In this document: positions 6,345-13,184 of the stretch, one piece after another
How the letters are laid out: every line of letters starts with the position of its first letter
How positions within the stretch are numbered: the stretch's first letter is position 1
Source: Nitrospira sp. UBA6909
GTDB lineage: Bacteria > Nitrospirota > Nitrospiria > Nitrospirales > Nitrospiraceae
Assembly (NCBI GenBank): GCA_002451055.1
Contig: DKBD01000081.1
Coordinates: 1,692-15,548 of the forward strand
Reading direction: 5' to 3'
Length of the DNA stretch: 13,857 nt
The notes under the pieces: model-generated
Databases searched by the model: none
What the model was told of the DNA's origin: nothing
What the model saw: only the letters and a program-made list of their open reading frames with translations
Program-made: the position numbers and the translations under genes

Positions 6345-7649
6345 TTACGAATGGGTGCCAACGCCTTCCGTTACCGCCTTATACGGGCACCGCTGCAGTC
6401 GAATATGATCTTCGTATTCGTGCCGGAATAACTTCAGGCTGCTTTGCACCAGGACTGCTGCGCCGGTGACGAGGGTGCAATACCCGGTCCCTTTTACAAA
6501 ACCACAGAGCTGCAGCATGCTGTCGAGGTCCTTTTGAGTGCCATCCCCCGCTTCAATTTTCACCATCAGTGCAGCCAAGTTCATGGTTCCCATTCGACAA
6601 GGAGGACATTGACCGCAACTCTCGTTCTTGAAGAAATTGGAAAAATGCAGTGTCTTCGCCACCATACATGTTGCATCATCCACGACGATGACGCCGGCCG
6701 AGCCCAATCCCGTTCCTGCTTTCTTCAGGGAATCGAAGTCCATGGGCAGATCAAGTTGATCCGCCGTCACCATGGAAAAGGCTGGACCGCCTGGAAATAC
6801 CGCTTTGATCTTGCGGCCACCCGGCACTCCACCTCCGCATTGCTCGATCAAATTCCGAATCGTCACGCCCATGGGCATTTCATACACCCCCGGACGATTG
6901 ACGGCTCCACTCAGCGAAAACATCATCGTTCCCGGGCATCTCTCCACGCCCACCTGCATAAACCACGAGGCGCCCTTGTGGAGAATCCGAGGGATGTTGC
7001 AAAGCGTCTCCACATTATTGACGAGCGTCGGCTTGCCATAGAGACCGAAATCCGTCGGATAGAACGGGGGCTTCTGCCTGGGCATCGCCGGACGGCCCTG
7101 CATCGACTCGAGCATTGCCGTCTCCTCGCCGGCCACGTAGCTGCCATGGCCATCAAAAATTTCCAATTCGATGTCGATACCGCTCCCCAGCACATTCTTC
7201 CCAAGAAAGCCCCGTTCTCTTGCTTGGGCCAGGGCTTTTTTCAGATTCTCTTGTTCCTCATGGTACTCATGATTCACGTAAATGAAGGACGCTTTGGCCT
7301 GCACCGTACGCGAGGCGATCAAGCAGCCTTCGATCAATTGGTGCGGCAAGGTCTTCAACAAATGACGATCCTTGAATGTTCCCGGCTCGTGTTCCCCCGC
7401 ATTGCACACGAAGTAACGTTCTTGAACCCGGTGATTGAGGACCTTGTCCCACTTGATTCCGGTTGGAAATCCGGCTCCACCTCGCCCCCTGAGACCAGAT
7501 TTCTTCAGTTCTTCAACGATTTGGGCAGCCTTCAACTCCTTGACACAACGTTTCCACGCCTCATACCCTCCGACCTTGAGGTAGCCATCAATCTCCCAGG
7601 GATTGCCCTCAAGCTTTTGAACCAGGCGTGGCTCTTCAGCGATTGACAT
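6345..7649 (-). CDS. nuoF: NuoF-like NADH-binding flavoprotein (FMN, [4Fe-4S])
   Basis: This 434-aa protein is of the complex I 51-kDa/NuoF family, whose members pass electrons from NADH through FMN to a [4Fe-4S] cluster. FMN/NADH-site sequences are present: GLRGRGGAGFPTG (52-64), HEPGTFKDR (87-95), VAGEETAMLESMQGR (172-186) and NNVET (211-215). The cluster ligands are Cys345, Cys348 and Cys351 (SCGQCPPC) and Cys391. The motif that normally reads NADE-SEPG reads NAGEHEPG at 83-90, so an Asp near the flavin is Gly. No NuoE or NuoG is adjacent; the next gene is a [2Fe-2S] ferredoxin. This suggests an NADH/ferredoxin electron-transfer module rather than a core complex I subunit (inference). ATG 7649 has CGGAG 7 nt upstream, and a strong promoter precedes it. 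The symbol denotes the family, not proven orthology to complex I NuoF. Confidence 0.88.
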   Translation of the reverse strand: MSIAEEPRLVQKLEGNPWEIDGYLKVGGYEAWKRCVKELKAAQIVEELKKSGLRGRGGAGFPTGIKWDKVLNHRVQERYFVCNAGEHEPGTFKDRHLLKTLPHQLIEGCLIASRTVQAKASFIYVNHEYHEEQENLKKALAQARERGFLGKNVLGSGIDIELEIFDGHGSYVAGEETAMLESMQGRPAMPRQKPPFYPTDFGLYGKPTLVNNVETLCNIPRILHKGASWFMQVGVERCPGTMMFSLSGAVNRPGVYEMPMGVTIRNLIEQCGGGVPGGRKIKAVFPGGPAFSMVTADQLDLPMDFDSLKKAGTGLGSAGVIVVDDATCMVAKTLHFSNFFKNESCGQCPPCRMGTMNLAALMVKIEAGDGTQKDLDSMLQLCGFVKGTGYCTLVTGAAVLVQSSLKLFRHEYEDHIRLQRCPYKAVTEGVGTHS

Positions 7650-7687
7650 CGCTCACTCCGCGTGAAAAATTTCCACTTGAAGTCGGT

Positions 7688-7717
7688 ACTATACGGCTCC
7701 GCGTCTGCGCCCGTCAA
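7688..7717 (-). promoter_or_regulatory. Strong sigma70-type promoter of nuoF-like-ferredoxin
   Basis: Minus-strand TTGACG (7712-7717) and TATAGT (7688-7693), each 5 of 6 matches, are separated by 18 bp. Transcription would start near 7681, giving a ~31-nt leader. Two AGGCCTG copies lie immediately upstream of the -35. Confidence 0.6.
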
Positions 7718-7723
7718 GGCAAC

Positions 7724-7741
7724 AGGCCTGGAATAGGCCTG
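7724..7741. repeat. Tandem AGGCCTG elements upstream of the nuoF-like promoter
   Basis: AGGCCTG occurs at 7724-7730 and again at 7735-7741, 11 bp apart, about one helical turn. AGGCCT is itself a palindrome. They sit 6 bp upstream of the -35 box, where an activator would bind. Function is inferred from position only. Confidence 0.35.
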
Positions 7742-7826
7742 AATCCCAATCAGTTAGGGCCGGGGGTCCTATCGCACGGTGGGCATTGAGGGCTACTGAG
7801 GAGAACCTCTTGAGATGCGTCGAGAA

Positions 7827-7856
7827 CGTGGCCGGGGGGAAATCCCCCCGGCCACG
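7827..7856 (-). terminator. Perfect 13-bp GC-rich hairpin after the membrane protein gene
   Basis: CGTGGCCGGGGGG (7827-7839) and its exact complement (7844-7856) flank a 4-nt loop. It lies 13 bp past the stop of the minus-strand membrane protein gene. The following minus-strand sequence (TTCTCGACG) has a poor U tract, so it may work as a terminator with help, as a 3'-end stabiliser, or as a bidirectional block between that gene and nuoF-like. The rest of the 7650-7869 gap holds the nuoF-like promoter and the AGGCCTG repeats; I see no ORF there. Confidence 0.55.
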
Positions 7857-7869
7857 ACAAGCACGGACT

Positions 7870-8457
7870 CTACCTAAAATGGCTACCCGCTCCCATGAAA
7901 AACAACATGGGGATCGAGAGCATGAAGTTCACGCGGGAGGCCAGCAGAGCAGAACGGCCCCATTGGGCCATCTCCGGCGGCGCCGGTGTTCCTTGGGCCG
8001 CAGCCGTCACGGCCGCGATGATTTTCCTCTGGTTCGGCCAGATGATCCCATGGACATTACCCATCATGATGATGCCGAGTAACCCACCGATCGCCAACGC
8101 GACGGCGCCTGTTCCACCTCTGTGGTACATATGGCCATACAAGAGCACCCCGGCCAGCACCGTCACGGTCGCTCCGTGCCGAAACCACTTGAGTGCGACC
8201 GGCATCAGCTTGGGAATCACGATGTTCTTGGTCGGGCCATCCAGACTTTTTAAGAAAGACGCGTTGATCAGGTTGAAAAAGTATAAGAGCCCGATCCACG
8301 TAATACCGGCCAGGAAATGAATCCAGCGAAGAATGAGCTGAGCCCAATCGGCTTCACCCGCATCTATGCCGGTTAATCCCAAATAGACAACTATCAACAA
8401 CACGGCGAGCGCGAATCCCGCGCCCATCGTCTGCATCGGATCTTCCAGAAATTTCAT
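7870..8457 (-). CDS. Urate oxidase N-terminal (PuuD-like) domain membrane protein
   Basis: This 195-aa integral membrane protein has about five hydrophobic segments (roughly 12-30, 43-65, 94-108, 116-137 and 171-190). Sequence features match the urate-oxidase-N/PuuD family: RWIHFLAGITWIGLLYFFN (44-62), a conserved NVHGIIWPNQRKI stretch (134-146) and SRVNFMLSIPML (174-185). PuuD proteins carry a C-terminal cytochrome c domain; here no CXXCH exists and the protein ends after the membrane part. Conserved-looking histidines (47, 94, 109, 112 and 136) could bind heme or metal, but this is inference. No purine-catabolism gene is nearby, so urate oxidation should not be assumed. ATG 8457 has AGGAGG 4 nt upstream. 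A promoter-like sequence and a strong downstream hairpin suggest a single-gene transcript. Confidence 0.8.
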   Translation of the reverse strand: MKFLEDPMQTMGAGFALAVLLIVVYLGLTGIDAGEADWAQLILRWIHFLAGITWIGLLYFFNLINASFLKSLDGPTKNIVIPKLMPVALKWFRHGATVTVLAGVLLYGHMYHRGGTGAVALAIGGLLGIIMMGNVHGIIWPNQRKIIAAVTAAAQGTPAPPEMAQWGRSALLASRVNFMLSIPMLFFMGAGSHFR

Positions 8458-8491
8458 ACGGCCTCCTATTTGGTGCAGAGCTGAGCCGATC

Positions 8492-8521
8492 TGTGTACGT
8501 GAGCGTCTGCTCTCTTGTCAA
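8492..8521 (-). promoter_or_regulatory. Candidate promoter of the membrane protein gene
   Basis: A perfect TTGACA -35 (8516-8521) on the minus strand is followed after 18 bp by TACACA (8492-8497), a weak -10. Transcription would begin near 8485. It lies in the 119-bp gap downstream of mdh. Confidence 0.4.
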
Positions 8522-8532
8522 GCATGCGGAGG

Positions 8533-8555
8533 CCGTACGTGCGGACTGCACACGG
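8533..8555 (-). terminator. Weak hairpin after mdh
   Basis: Minus-strand CCGT-GTGC pairs with GCAC-(GT)-ACGG across a 5-nt loop, with a 2-nt bulge. It is about 20 bp after the mdh stop. There is no U tract, so termination is doubtful; it is the only structure I see between mdh and the next promoter. Confidence 0.25.
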
Positions 8556-8576
8556 GATAAACGCCCGGGATCGCTC

Positions 8577-9515
8577 CTATTTCATAAGCCGATCGACCGC
8601 GGCACAGAGTTCTCTGACGGCGTTCGCCGACTTTTCCAACGCCGCCCGTTCCGCGTCCGTCAATTCATATTCAACTACCCGCTCCACGCCGCCGAGACCC
8701 AAGATGACCGGCACACCCACCACGACATCCTTGAGTCCATATTCGCCATCGCACAAGACGGCGCAGGGGAGCACCCGCTTCTGATCCTTCAGGATGACTT
8801 CAACCATCGAGACCACGGACGCCGACGGCGCATAAAAGGCGCTGCCGGTCTTCAACAGCCCAACGATTTCGGCCCCGCCTTTCTGCGTTCGTTTCACGAT
8901 CGCCTCCATCCGCTCTTGACTGAGCAGTTCTGAAGCCGGCTTGCCTTTGACCGTCGTGTACCGCGGGAGCGGTACCATCGTATCACCATGGCCCCCCAGC
9001 ACCATTGCCTCGACGTCAGAACCCGGCACATCCAATTCCCTCGCGATGAACGTCCTCATACGGGCCGAATCGAGCACTCCAGCCATCCCGATCACCTTCG
9101 ACTTAGGCAATCCGCTGACCTTCCTCGCGACATGCACCATGGCATCCAGCGGATTGGTCACAAGGATCAAGATAATCTGCGGAGAGCGAGCCACTAACTC
9201 CGTGACGACCGATTTGACGACCTTCGCATTGGTCGCCAGCAGATCATCGCGGCTCATCCCGGGCTTGCGCGGAATGCCCGAGGTAATCACCGCAACGGCG
9301 GAGCCGGCGGTTTCATCGTAGCCGTTCGTTCCCACCACCTGGGTGCTATAGCCGCACACCGGCCCGGCTTGCGAAATATCGAGCGCCTTGCCTTGCGGCA
9401 CACCCTCGACAATATCGACCAAGACGACGTCATAGATGTCTTTCTCGGCCAGCCGTTGCGCCGCAGTTCCCCCGACATTTCCAGCCCCCACCACAGTGAT
9501 TTTTGGACGTCCCAT
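8577..9515 (-). CDS. mdh: Malate dehydrogenase (NAD, LDH-like type)
   Basis: This 312-aa enzyme interconverts malate and oxaloacetate with NAD(H); it is cytoplasmic and belongs to the oxidative or reductive TCA cycle. Rossmann motif GAGNVG is at 10-15, and Asp34 at the end of the second strand favours NAD over NADP. The active-site loop [13 protein letters not shown] carries Arg83 and Arg89; Arg rather than Gln at the discriminating position indicates malate, not lactate. Asp149 and Arg152 (LDSARMR) and catalytic His176 (GGHGDTM) complete the site. Its length is typical of the LDH-like tetrameric MDH of many bacteria. ATG 9515 has GGAGG 5 nt upstream. It lies 79 bp downstream of the 139-aa hypothetical gene, with an imperfect inverted repeat between, so it may be the last gene of the norD-like operon. 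Confidence 0.97.
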   Translation of the reverse strand: MGRPKITVVGAGNVGGTAAQRLAEKDIYDVVLVDIVEGVPQGKALDISQAGPVCGYSTQVVGTNGYDETAGSAVAVITSGIPRKPGMSRDDLLATNAKVVKSVVTELVARSPQIILILVTNPLDAMVHVARKVSGLPKSKVIGMAGVLDSARMRTFIARELDVPGSDVEAMVLGGHGDTMVPLPRYTTVKGKPASELLSQERMEAIVKRTQKGGAEIVGLLKTGSAFYAPSASVVSMVEVILKDQKRVLPCAVLCDGEYGLKDVVVGVPVILGLGGVERVVEYELTDAERAALEKSANAVRELCAAVDRLMK

Positions 9516-9528
9516 GCTTTCCTCCGGT

Positions 9529-9593
9529 CAGTTCTGAGCGCTGAGTCAGCACCTTTGCCAGTTGGCTCGACAGATTCTCAGCACTCAGCACTG
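9529..9593. repeat. Imperfect inverted repeat between the hypothetical gene and mdh
   Basis: Two 17-nt arms (9529-9545 and 9577-9593) pair across a 31-nt spacer. On the minus-strand RNA the core CUGAGUGCUGAG/CUCAGCGCUCAG forms 12 bp including one G-U, flanked by a 1x1 mismatch and a further 4 bp. Within each arm the unit CTGAG/CTCAG is repeated. It fills most of the 79-bp gap and lies just upstream of the mdh ribosome site. It may be a dispersed intergenic palindrome, a processing site or a weak terminator. Confidence 0.5.
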
Positions 9594-9594
9594 G

Positions 9595-10014
9595 TTACGT
9601 ATGATCATGCTCGATCCAGCCTGCCACTTTGAAGTTGATCGTGCAGACAAAATTGTCGCCATCGTAGAAGTTCACCTTGATTTTCTTCTTCCCGTACGTT
9701 GTTGCCAGAAACTCTTCGGGGTTGTCGACGAGTTCCTGATAGCCCCCTGCCGGATATTCGCCCAGATCCTGAAAGACGACGATCATCCCTTCCTTCACTT
9801 CCTGCAGCACTTTCGCCCAACAGCGGGGATACACTTCCCAAAACTTGGCCTCGATCATCTCCTTCGTCGGCTCCGGGCGATCTTCTCCCGGCTTGACCAC
9901 CTGCGCAAACTTCGCCAACCGGCGGACATAGGGATATTGATGCCCGGTAAACAGCTTATAGAGCCACGGCGGGACCATCGGTCTTTCGGACGCTTCGGCC
10001 GTCAATTCGTACAC
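9595..10014 (-). CDS. Hypothetical protein (unrecognised, 139 aa)
   Basis: I do not recognise this family. The product is soluble, with no signal peptide or membrane segment. It has an amphipathic N-terminal part (residues 15-40), a middle stretch rich in Trp, Tyr and Glu (55-75, with Cys65 the first of two cysteines), a hydrophobic strand GMIVVFQDLGEY (76-87) and a basic TYGKKKIKVNFYDGDN segment (106-121). The C-terminus is probably beta-structured and ends in HDH. The chosen start is GTG 10014, with AGGAGGGG immediately upstream (short spacing). TTG 10005 or ATG 9978 are alternatives, the latter without a ribosome site. It begins 28 bp after the norD-like stop and is followed by mdh on the same strand, so it is probably cotranscribed with the VWA protein and may be its partner. 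Confidence 0.75.
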   Translation of the reverse strand: MYELTAEASERPMVPPWLYKLFTGHQYPYVRRLAKFAQVVKPGEDRPEPTKEMIEAKFWEVYPRCWAKVLQEVKEGMIVVFQDLGEYPAGGYQELVDNPEEFLATTYGKKKIKVNFYDGDNFVCTINFKVAGWIEHDHT

Positions 10015-10042
10015 CCCCTCCTGCCTTGCCCTTTCACGACCT

Positions 10043-13000
10043 TCATACCGTCAACCGTTGATAAATGTTCGGTAATCGCGAGGGCAGCGACTCCACACGA
10101 TCGATGACGGCGAATTGCACGTCGCCGTACATTCGGCGCAGGTAACCATCCGCCTCCCGATCAATGGTCACGCAAAACGGATCGATCCCGCGCTGTCTGG
10201 CCTCCCGGAGCGCTGCCTTGGTGTCCTCCAAGGCATACTCATCCTTGTACTCGCCATCCAGGGGCCGACCATCGCTCACAAGCATCAAGATACGGCTCTT
10301 CGCTTCCCGTGCCAGCAGTTTGGCCGCGACATGGCGAATCGCCGCGCCGTCGCGATTTTGTTGTCGTGGGCCGAGCCCTCCCAACCGATCAGCCGTGAGC
10401 GGTCCCAATCGATCCTCGAAATCCTTGATTGTCAGAAAGTCCACACAGGCGCGTCCTTGGCCTGAATAGGCATAGAGACCGTACTGATCGCCCACGGCCT
10501 CCAGCGCTTCGCACAACAACACGAGACTTTCCTTCTCAACATCGATCACCCGACGTCCGCTGTCAAGGCGCCGGCTCGTCGATCCGCTGACGTCGACCAA
10601 GAAAGCCGCGGCAACGTCGCGCTCCCGCTTTTCCCGCCTGATGTACAGGCGCTCGTCCCCTTCCAAGCCCGCTCGAAGTTCCGCGGCTCTTCGCACGACC
10701 GCATCGACATCCGGATCTTCTCCCTCGGCTTGCCCTGCCACACGGCGGAATGACGGAGGACGCAGGCCTTCGAAGAACCGGCGAAGCGACCGGATTGCGC
10801 TCCGATGACGTGCCAGGATCTCATCCACGCCTTCGTCGGACCCTGACTCCGCAGGCCGTTCGACCACGCAGCACCAGTTCACACGATAGTCTTGAATCGT
10901 ATGGTCCCACTCTGGATAGCGTATCGCACGTTCATCTTGAGCCACCGATCCCGACATCGGCCCCTGTTCGACATCGAGGGCGAGCAATTCCTCAACAGTG
11001 GAAGGCAACGACTGCCCGCCGGCAAGAACATCCATGTCCCCGGTCTTTTGGTCTCTCCGTCCCGTTCCCAGGCCTGAACCGGATCGGTCGCGTGAATCTC
11101 CGTTCTGACCGGTCTTCCAATCCCCTTCCAACTCCTGTTCGCCGGCCTGTTCGGTCTGCTCCCGATCCCTTGCGATGAATTCCGGATTCATTACACCGCG
11201 GTAGGCACGATTGGTCACAGGACGGTATGTGTCGCTCGTCGGTTCCGACGCCCCCGGGGCCGCTTCGGTCTCCTGTGACACATCCTTCGTCGGGTCCGTC
11301 TCGATGAGATCGGCCCCAGGCGCCACAAGTTCTTCCATCATGACATAGAGATCATGAGTCAGGCGGACGGTATCCTCGGCCTTGGCTGCCGTGTGGAAAA
11401 GAGACTGGCACCGGGCCCACAGGGCGGAGACGTCTTCTTTGACCGCTTGGGGGACCGCGGAATCAAGCGATTCGCCCGTCGAGAGCCTCAACAGACAATC
11501 GACGATCAGCTCCTTGACCGTCAACCCTTGGGCGGGATCGCGAGGAGTGACGGCTTCCGCCGCCAACTGCGCCAGTTGGGGCCGCAGACCTGGATATTCC
11601 GCTTGGAGCAAGAATTCGATGCGGGCATCTTCCAGGACGGTCCATAAATCCCGCACAAGGTGCGGATAGGGATACAGCTGAAACAACGCCGCGAGCGTCT
11701 CCGGGATCGCCCCAGGCAGGCGGCCATACCGTCGGCGCACTCTTTCAAACACATCGGCAAGCGACTCCAGCCTGAGCCGATAGGTTCCGAATTCCAAGTG
11801 GCCTGCTTCATGCGCGGCCATGACCAGGTACAACCGCTCATTCTCCTCCGCCGTGGCATACCGCCGAAGCGTCGCGGGCAAGGAGATCGTGCGCCCATCA
11901 GCACTCACCGTGGCTCGAGGATCCGCTTGGGCCGATGACTCCGGAAGCGCCGCAATGGTGACGTCCGTTCCGCAGAGCCCTTGGACAAAGAGTTTGACCC
12001 TTCGGGCAACCTGCCGCAGCGGAACACCGCTCATCGCCTGTTCAACTGATGCGAGCGCTTTCAGGGATTCCACTGCGAAGTAGGCCCGTCCGCCTTCCTG
12101 GCTGTAGGCCAGCACTTCCATCCCGGCCCTAAACCAGGTCTCGAAGCGCGAGAGGGCCTGAGGTCCGTCGCCGATCAGACGCATGACTTCCGGGCAGCGC
12201 CGAAGATACTGCAACGCCGCCTCCGCATCTTTTTCGGCAAGCAGCGAGCCATACTGCAACATTTTGACTTGCTGTTCCGTTGACGGAAGCGTGCGCAGCA
12301 GGCCTGGGGACTCCGTCAGCCACGTCACCCCGAACTCCGGCGAGTGTTCAGCCAGTAAGATCCCCAATGACAACGCTTTCGCGCGAACGGCGGGATGCTC
12401 GATCTCTCCCAGAATCCCAGGGCTCGTCCGCATGAATTCGATCGCGGCCAGATAGTCAGGCTTTCCCAATGTGTTCGGCGCTACCAGTTTCATGCCGAAT
12501 GACAGCCAGCTTCTGGCCTCCCCAACCGGAAGGACGGAAGCGACGCGGGAGATTTGTCGAATGTACTCAAGCCCCACCACCCCATCGACTGCCGCCAGCT
12601 CGACACCGACGTCAAGCCACAGCCGCGCATCGTCGAGGGATACGGCCGCAACAAGGTCAGGCGCGGCGCGCAGATATTCCCACGCCACATTGGCATCGCG
12701 ATCGGCCAGTTCCAGCCCGATCCCGAGAACCTCCGTACGTGCCTCGGTCCGTTCGATGAGGCCGAGTATCAGAGGACTGTATTTGAAGTACCTGATCGCC
12801 GTCGCGCCGGAGGATTCGGCCAATGCGATTCCCAGGTCAAGCCAGAGAATGATTTCCGAGAGTCCTGCGCGCCGATCCAGTTCGGGGATGGCTTCAATGG
12901 CGCCATGCGCAGCTTTCGCCGACAGCTCTTCGAGTTCGTCCAGCAGGCAGGCAATGTGAGGAACCGCCTCAGGCTGGCCTACTGACTCAGCCGCGCGAGC

Positions 13001-13081
13001 CACGAGCACTGCCGCTGCCTCGTCGCCCAACTCGCGGGCCAGCCGTTGAATCAATGCTTTCTGTGCCGAAAAATCCGCCAT
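10043..13081 (-). CDS. Large NorD/CbbO-like protein: helical repeats, HEAGH motif and VWA domain
   Basis: This is a 1012-aa cytoplasmic protein. Residues ~75-350 hold about seven tandem helical repeats of 37-43 residues, with the pattern WLxxGxxLA...A..YLR..P.LL and a closing Arg/Ala. A metalloprotease-like region has HEAGH at 424-428 and possible third ligands in LEDARIE (483-489). Residues ~595-690 are acidic, Gln/Gly-rich and probably disordered. The C-terminal VWA domain has MIDAS DVSGS (830-834), NRDGAAIRH (909-917) and LVSDGRP (934-940). NorD and CbbO are VWA proteins that, with a MoxR AAA+ ATPase (NorQ/CbbQ), activate nitric oxide reductase or Rubisco. Here no such ATPase or target is in the window, so the client is unknown. 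ATG 13081 has GGAG only 2 nt upstream, so the start is slightly uncertain. It appears to head a norD-like, hypothetical, mdh transcript. Confidence 0.88.
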   Translation of the reverse strand: MADFSAQKALIQRLARELGDEAAAVLVARAAESVGQPEAVPHIACLLDELEELSAKAAHGAIEAIPELDRRAGLSEIILWLDLGIALAESSGATAIRYFKYSPLILGLIERTEARTEVLGIGLELADRDANVAWEYLRAAPDLVAAVSLDDARLWLDVGVELAAVDGVVGLEYIRQISRVASVLPVGEARSWLSFGMKLVAPNTLGKPDYLAAIEFMRTSPGILGEIEHPAVRAKALSLGILLAEHSPEFGVTWLTESPGLLRTLPSTEQQVKMLQYGSLLAEKDAEAALQYLRRCPEVMRLIGDGPQALSRFETWFRAGMEVLAYSQEGGRAYFAVESLKALASVEQAMSGVPLRQVARRVKLFVQGLCGTDVTIAALPESSAQADPRATVSADGRTISLPATLRRYATAEENERLYLVMAAHEAGHLEFGTYRLRLESLADVFERVRRRYGRLPGAIPETLAALFQLYPYPHLVRDLWTVLEDARIEFLLQAEYPGLRPQLAQLAAEAVTPRDPAQGLTVKELIVDCLLRLSTGESLDSAVPQAVKEDVSALWARCQSLFHTAAKAEDTVRLTHDLYVMMEELVAPGADLIETDPTKDVSQETEAAPGASEPTSDTYRPVTNRAYRGVMNPEFIARDREQTEQAGEQELEGDWKTGQNGDSRDRSGSGLGTGRRDQKTGDMDVLAGGQSLPSTVEELLALDVEQGPMSGSVAQDERAIRYPEWDHTIQDYRVNWCCVVERPAESGSDEGVDEILARHRSAIRSLRRFFEGLRPPSFRRVAGQAEGEDPDVDAVVRRAAELRAGLEGDERLYIRREKRERDVAAAFLVDVSGSTSRRLDSGRRVIDVEKESLVLLCEALEAVGDQYGLYAYSGQGRACVDFLTIKDFEDRLGPLTADRLGGLGPRQQNRDGAAIRHVAAKLLAREAKSRILMLVSDGRPLDGEYKDEYALEDTKAALREARQRGIDPFCVTIDREADGYLRRMYGDVQFAVIDRVESLPSRLPNIYQRLTV

Positions 13082-13110
13082 GACTCCAGCTAAATGGAAC
13101 GAAAGGCCGG

Positions 13111-13139
13111 ATTGTAAAGGAGCGAATTTCCCTTGTAAA
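13111..13139 (-). promoter_or_regulatory. Promoter of the norD-like gene
   Basis: Minus-strand TTTACA (13134-13139), a 17-bp spacer and TACAAT (13111-13116), each 5 of 6 consensus matches, would start transcription near 13104, about 22 nt before the ATG. The same bases also form a plus-strand promoter-like pair. Confidence 0.6.
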
Positions 13140-13141
13140 CT
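13112..13141 (+). promoter_or_regulatory. Candidate promoter of the FTR gene, overlapping the norD-like promoter
   Basis: TTGTAA (13112-13117) and TAAACT (13136-13141), each 4 of 6 matches, lie 18 bp apart. They coincide with the -10 and -35 of the minus-strand promoter respectively. TTGTAAA is a direct repeat (13112-13118 and 13133-13139) at 21-bp spacing, about two helical turns. The leader would be about 37 nt long. Confidence 0.4.
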
Positions 13142-13172
13142 AGCAGCTCATATCAATTGCAGCCCTGACGAG

Positions 13173-13177
13173 AGGAG
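13173..13177 (+). promoter_or_regulatory. Shine-Dalgarno site that fixes the FTR start
   Basis: AGGAG, 7 nt before GTG 13185, decides the start. The in-frame ATG at 13080 would lie upstream of the promoter region and overlap the norD-like start on the other strand. Confidence 0.75.
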
Positions 13178-13184
13178 TATTCCC

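Noticed and set aside
6444..7646. 400-codon open frame on the plus strand
   Set aside because: It lies entirely antisense to the nuoF-like gene, whose protein has all family motifs. The plus-strand translation has no recognisable motif and looks like a mirror frame of GC-rich coding DNA.
10750..11178. Plus-strand frames within the norD-like gene
   Set aside because: They are rich in Arg/Ser/Pro as expected for antisense frames, and lie opposite a continuous protein with VWA and HEAGH motifs.
13080..13184. FTR start at ATG 13080
   Set aside because: It would add 35 odd residues encoded by the promoter region. GTG 13185 has AGGAG at 7 nt.
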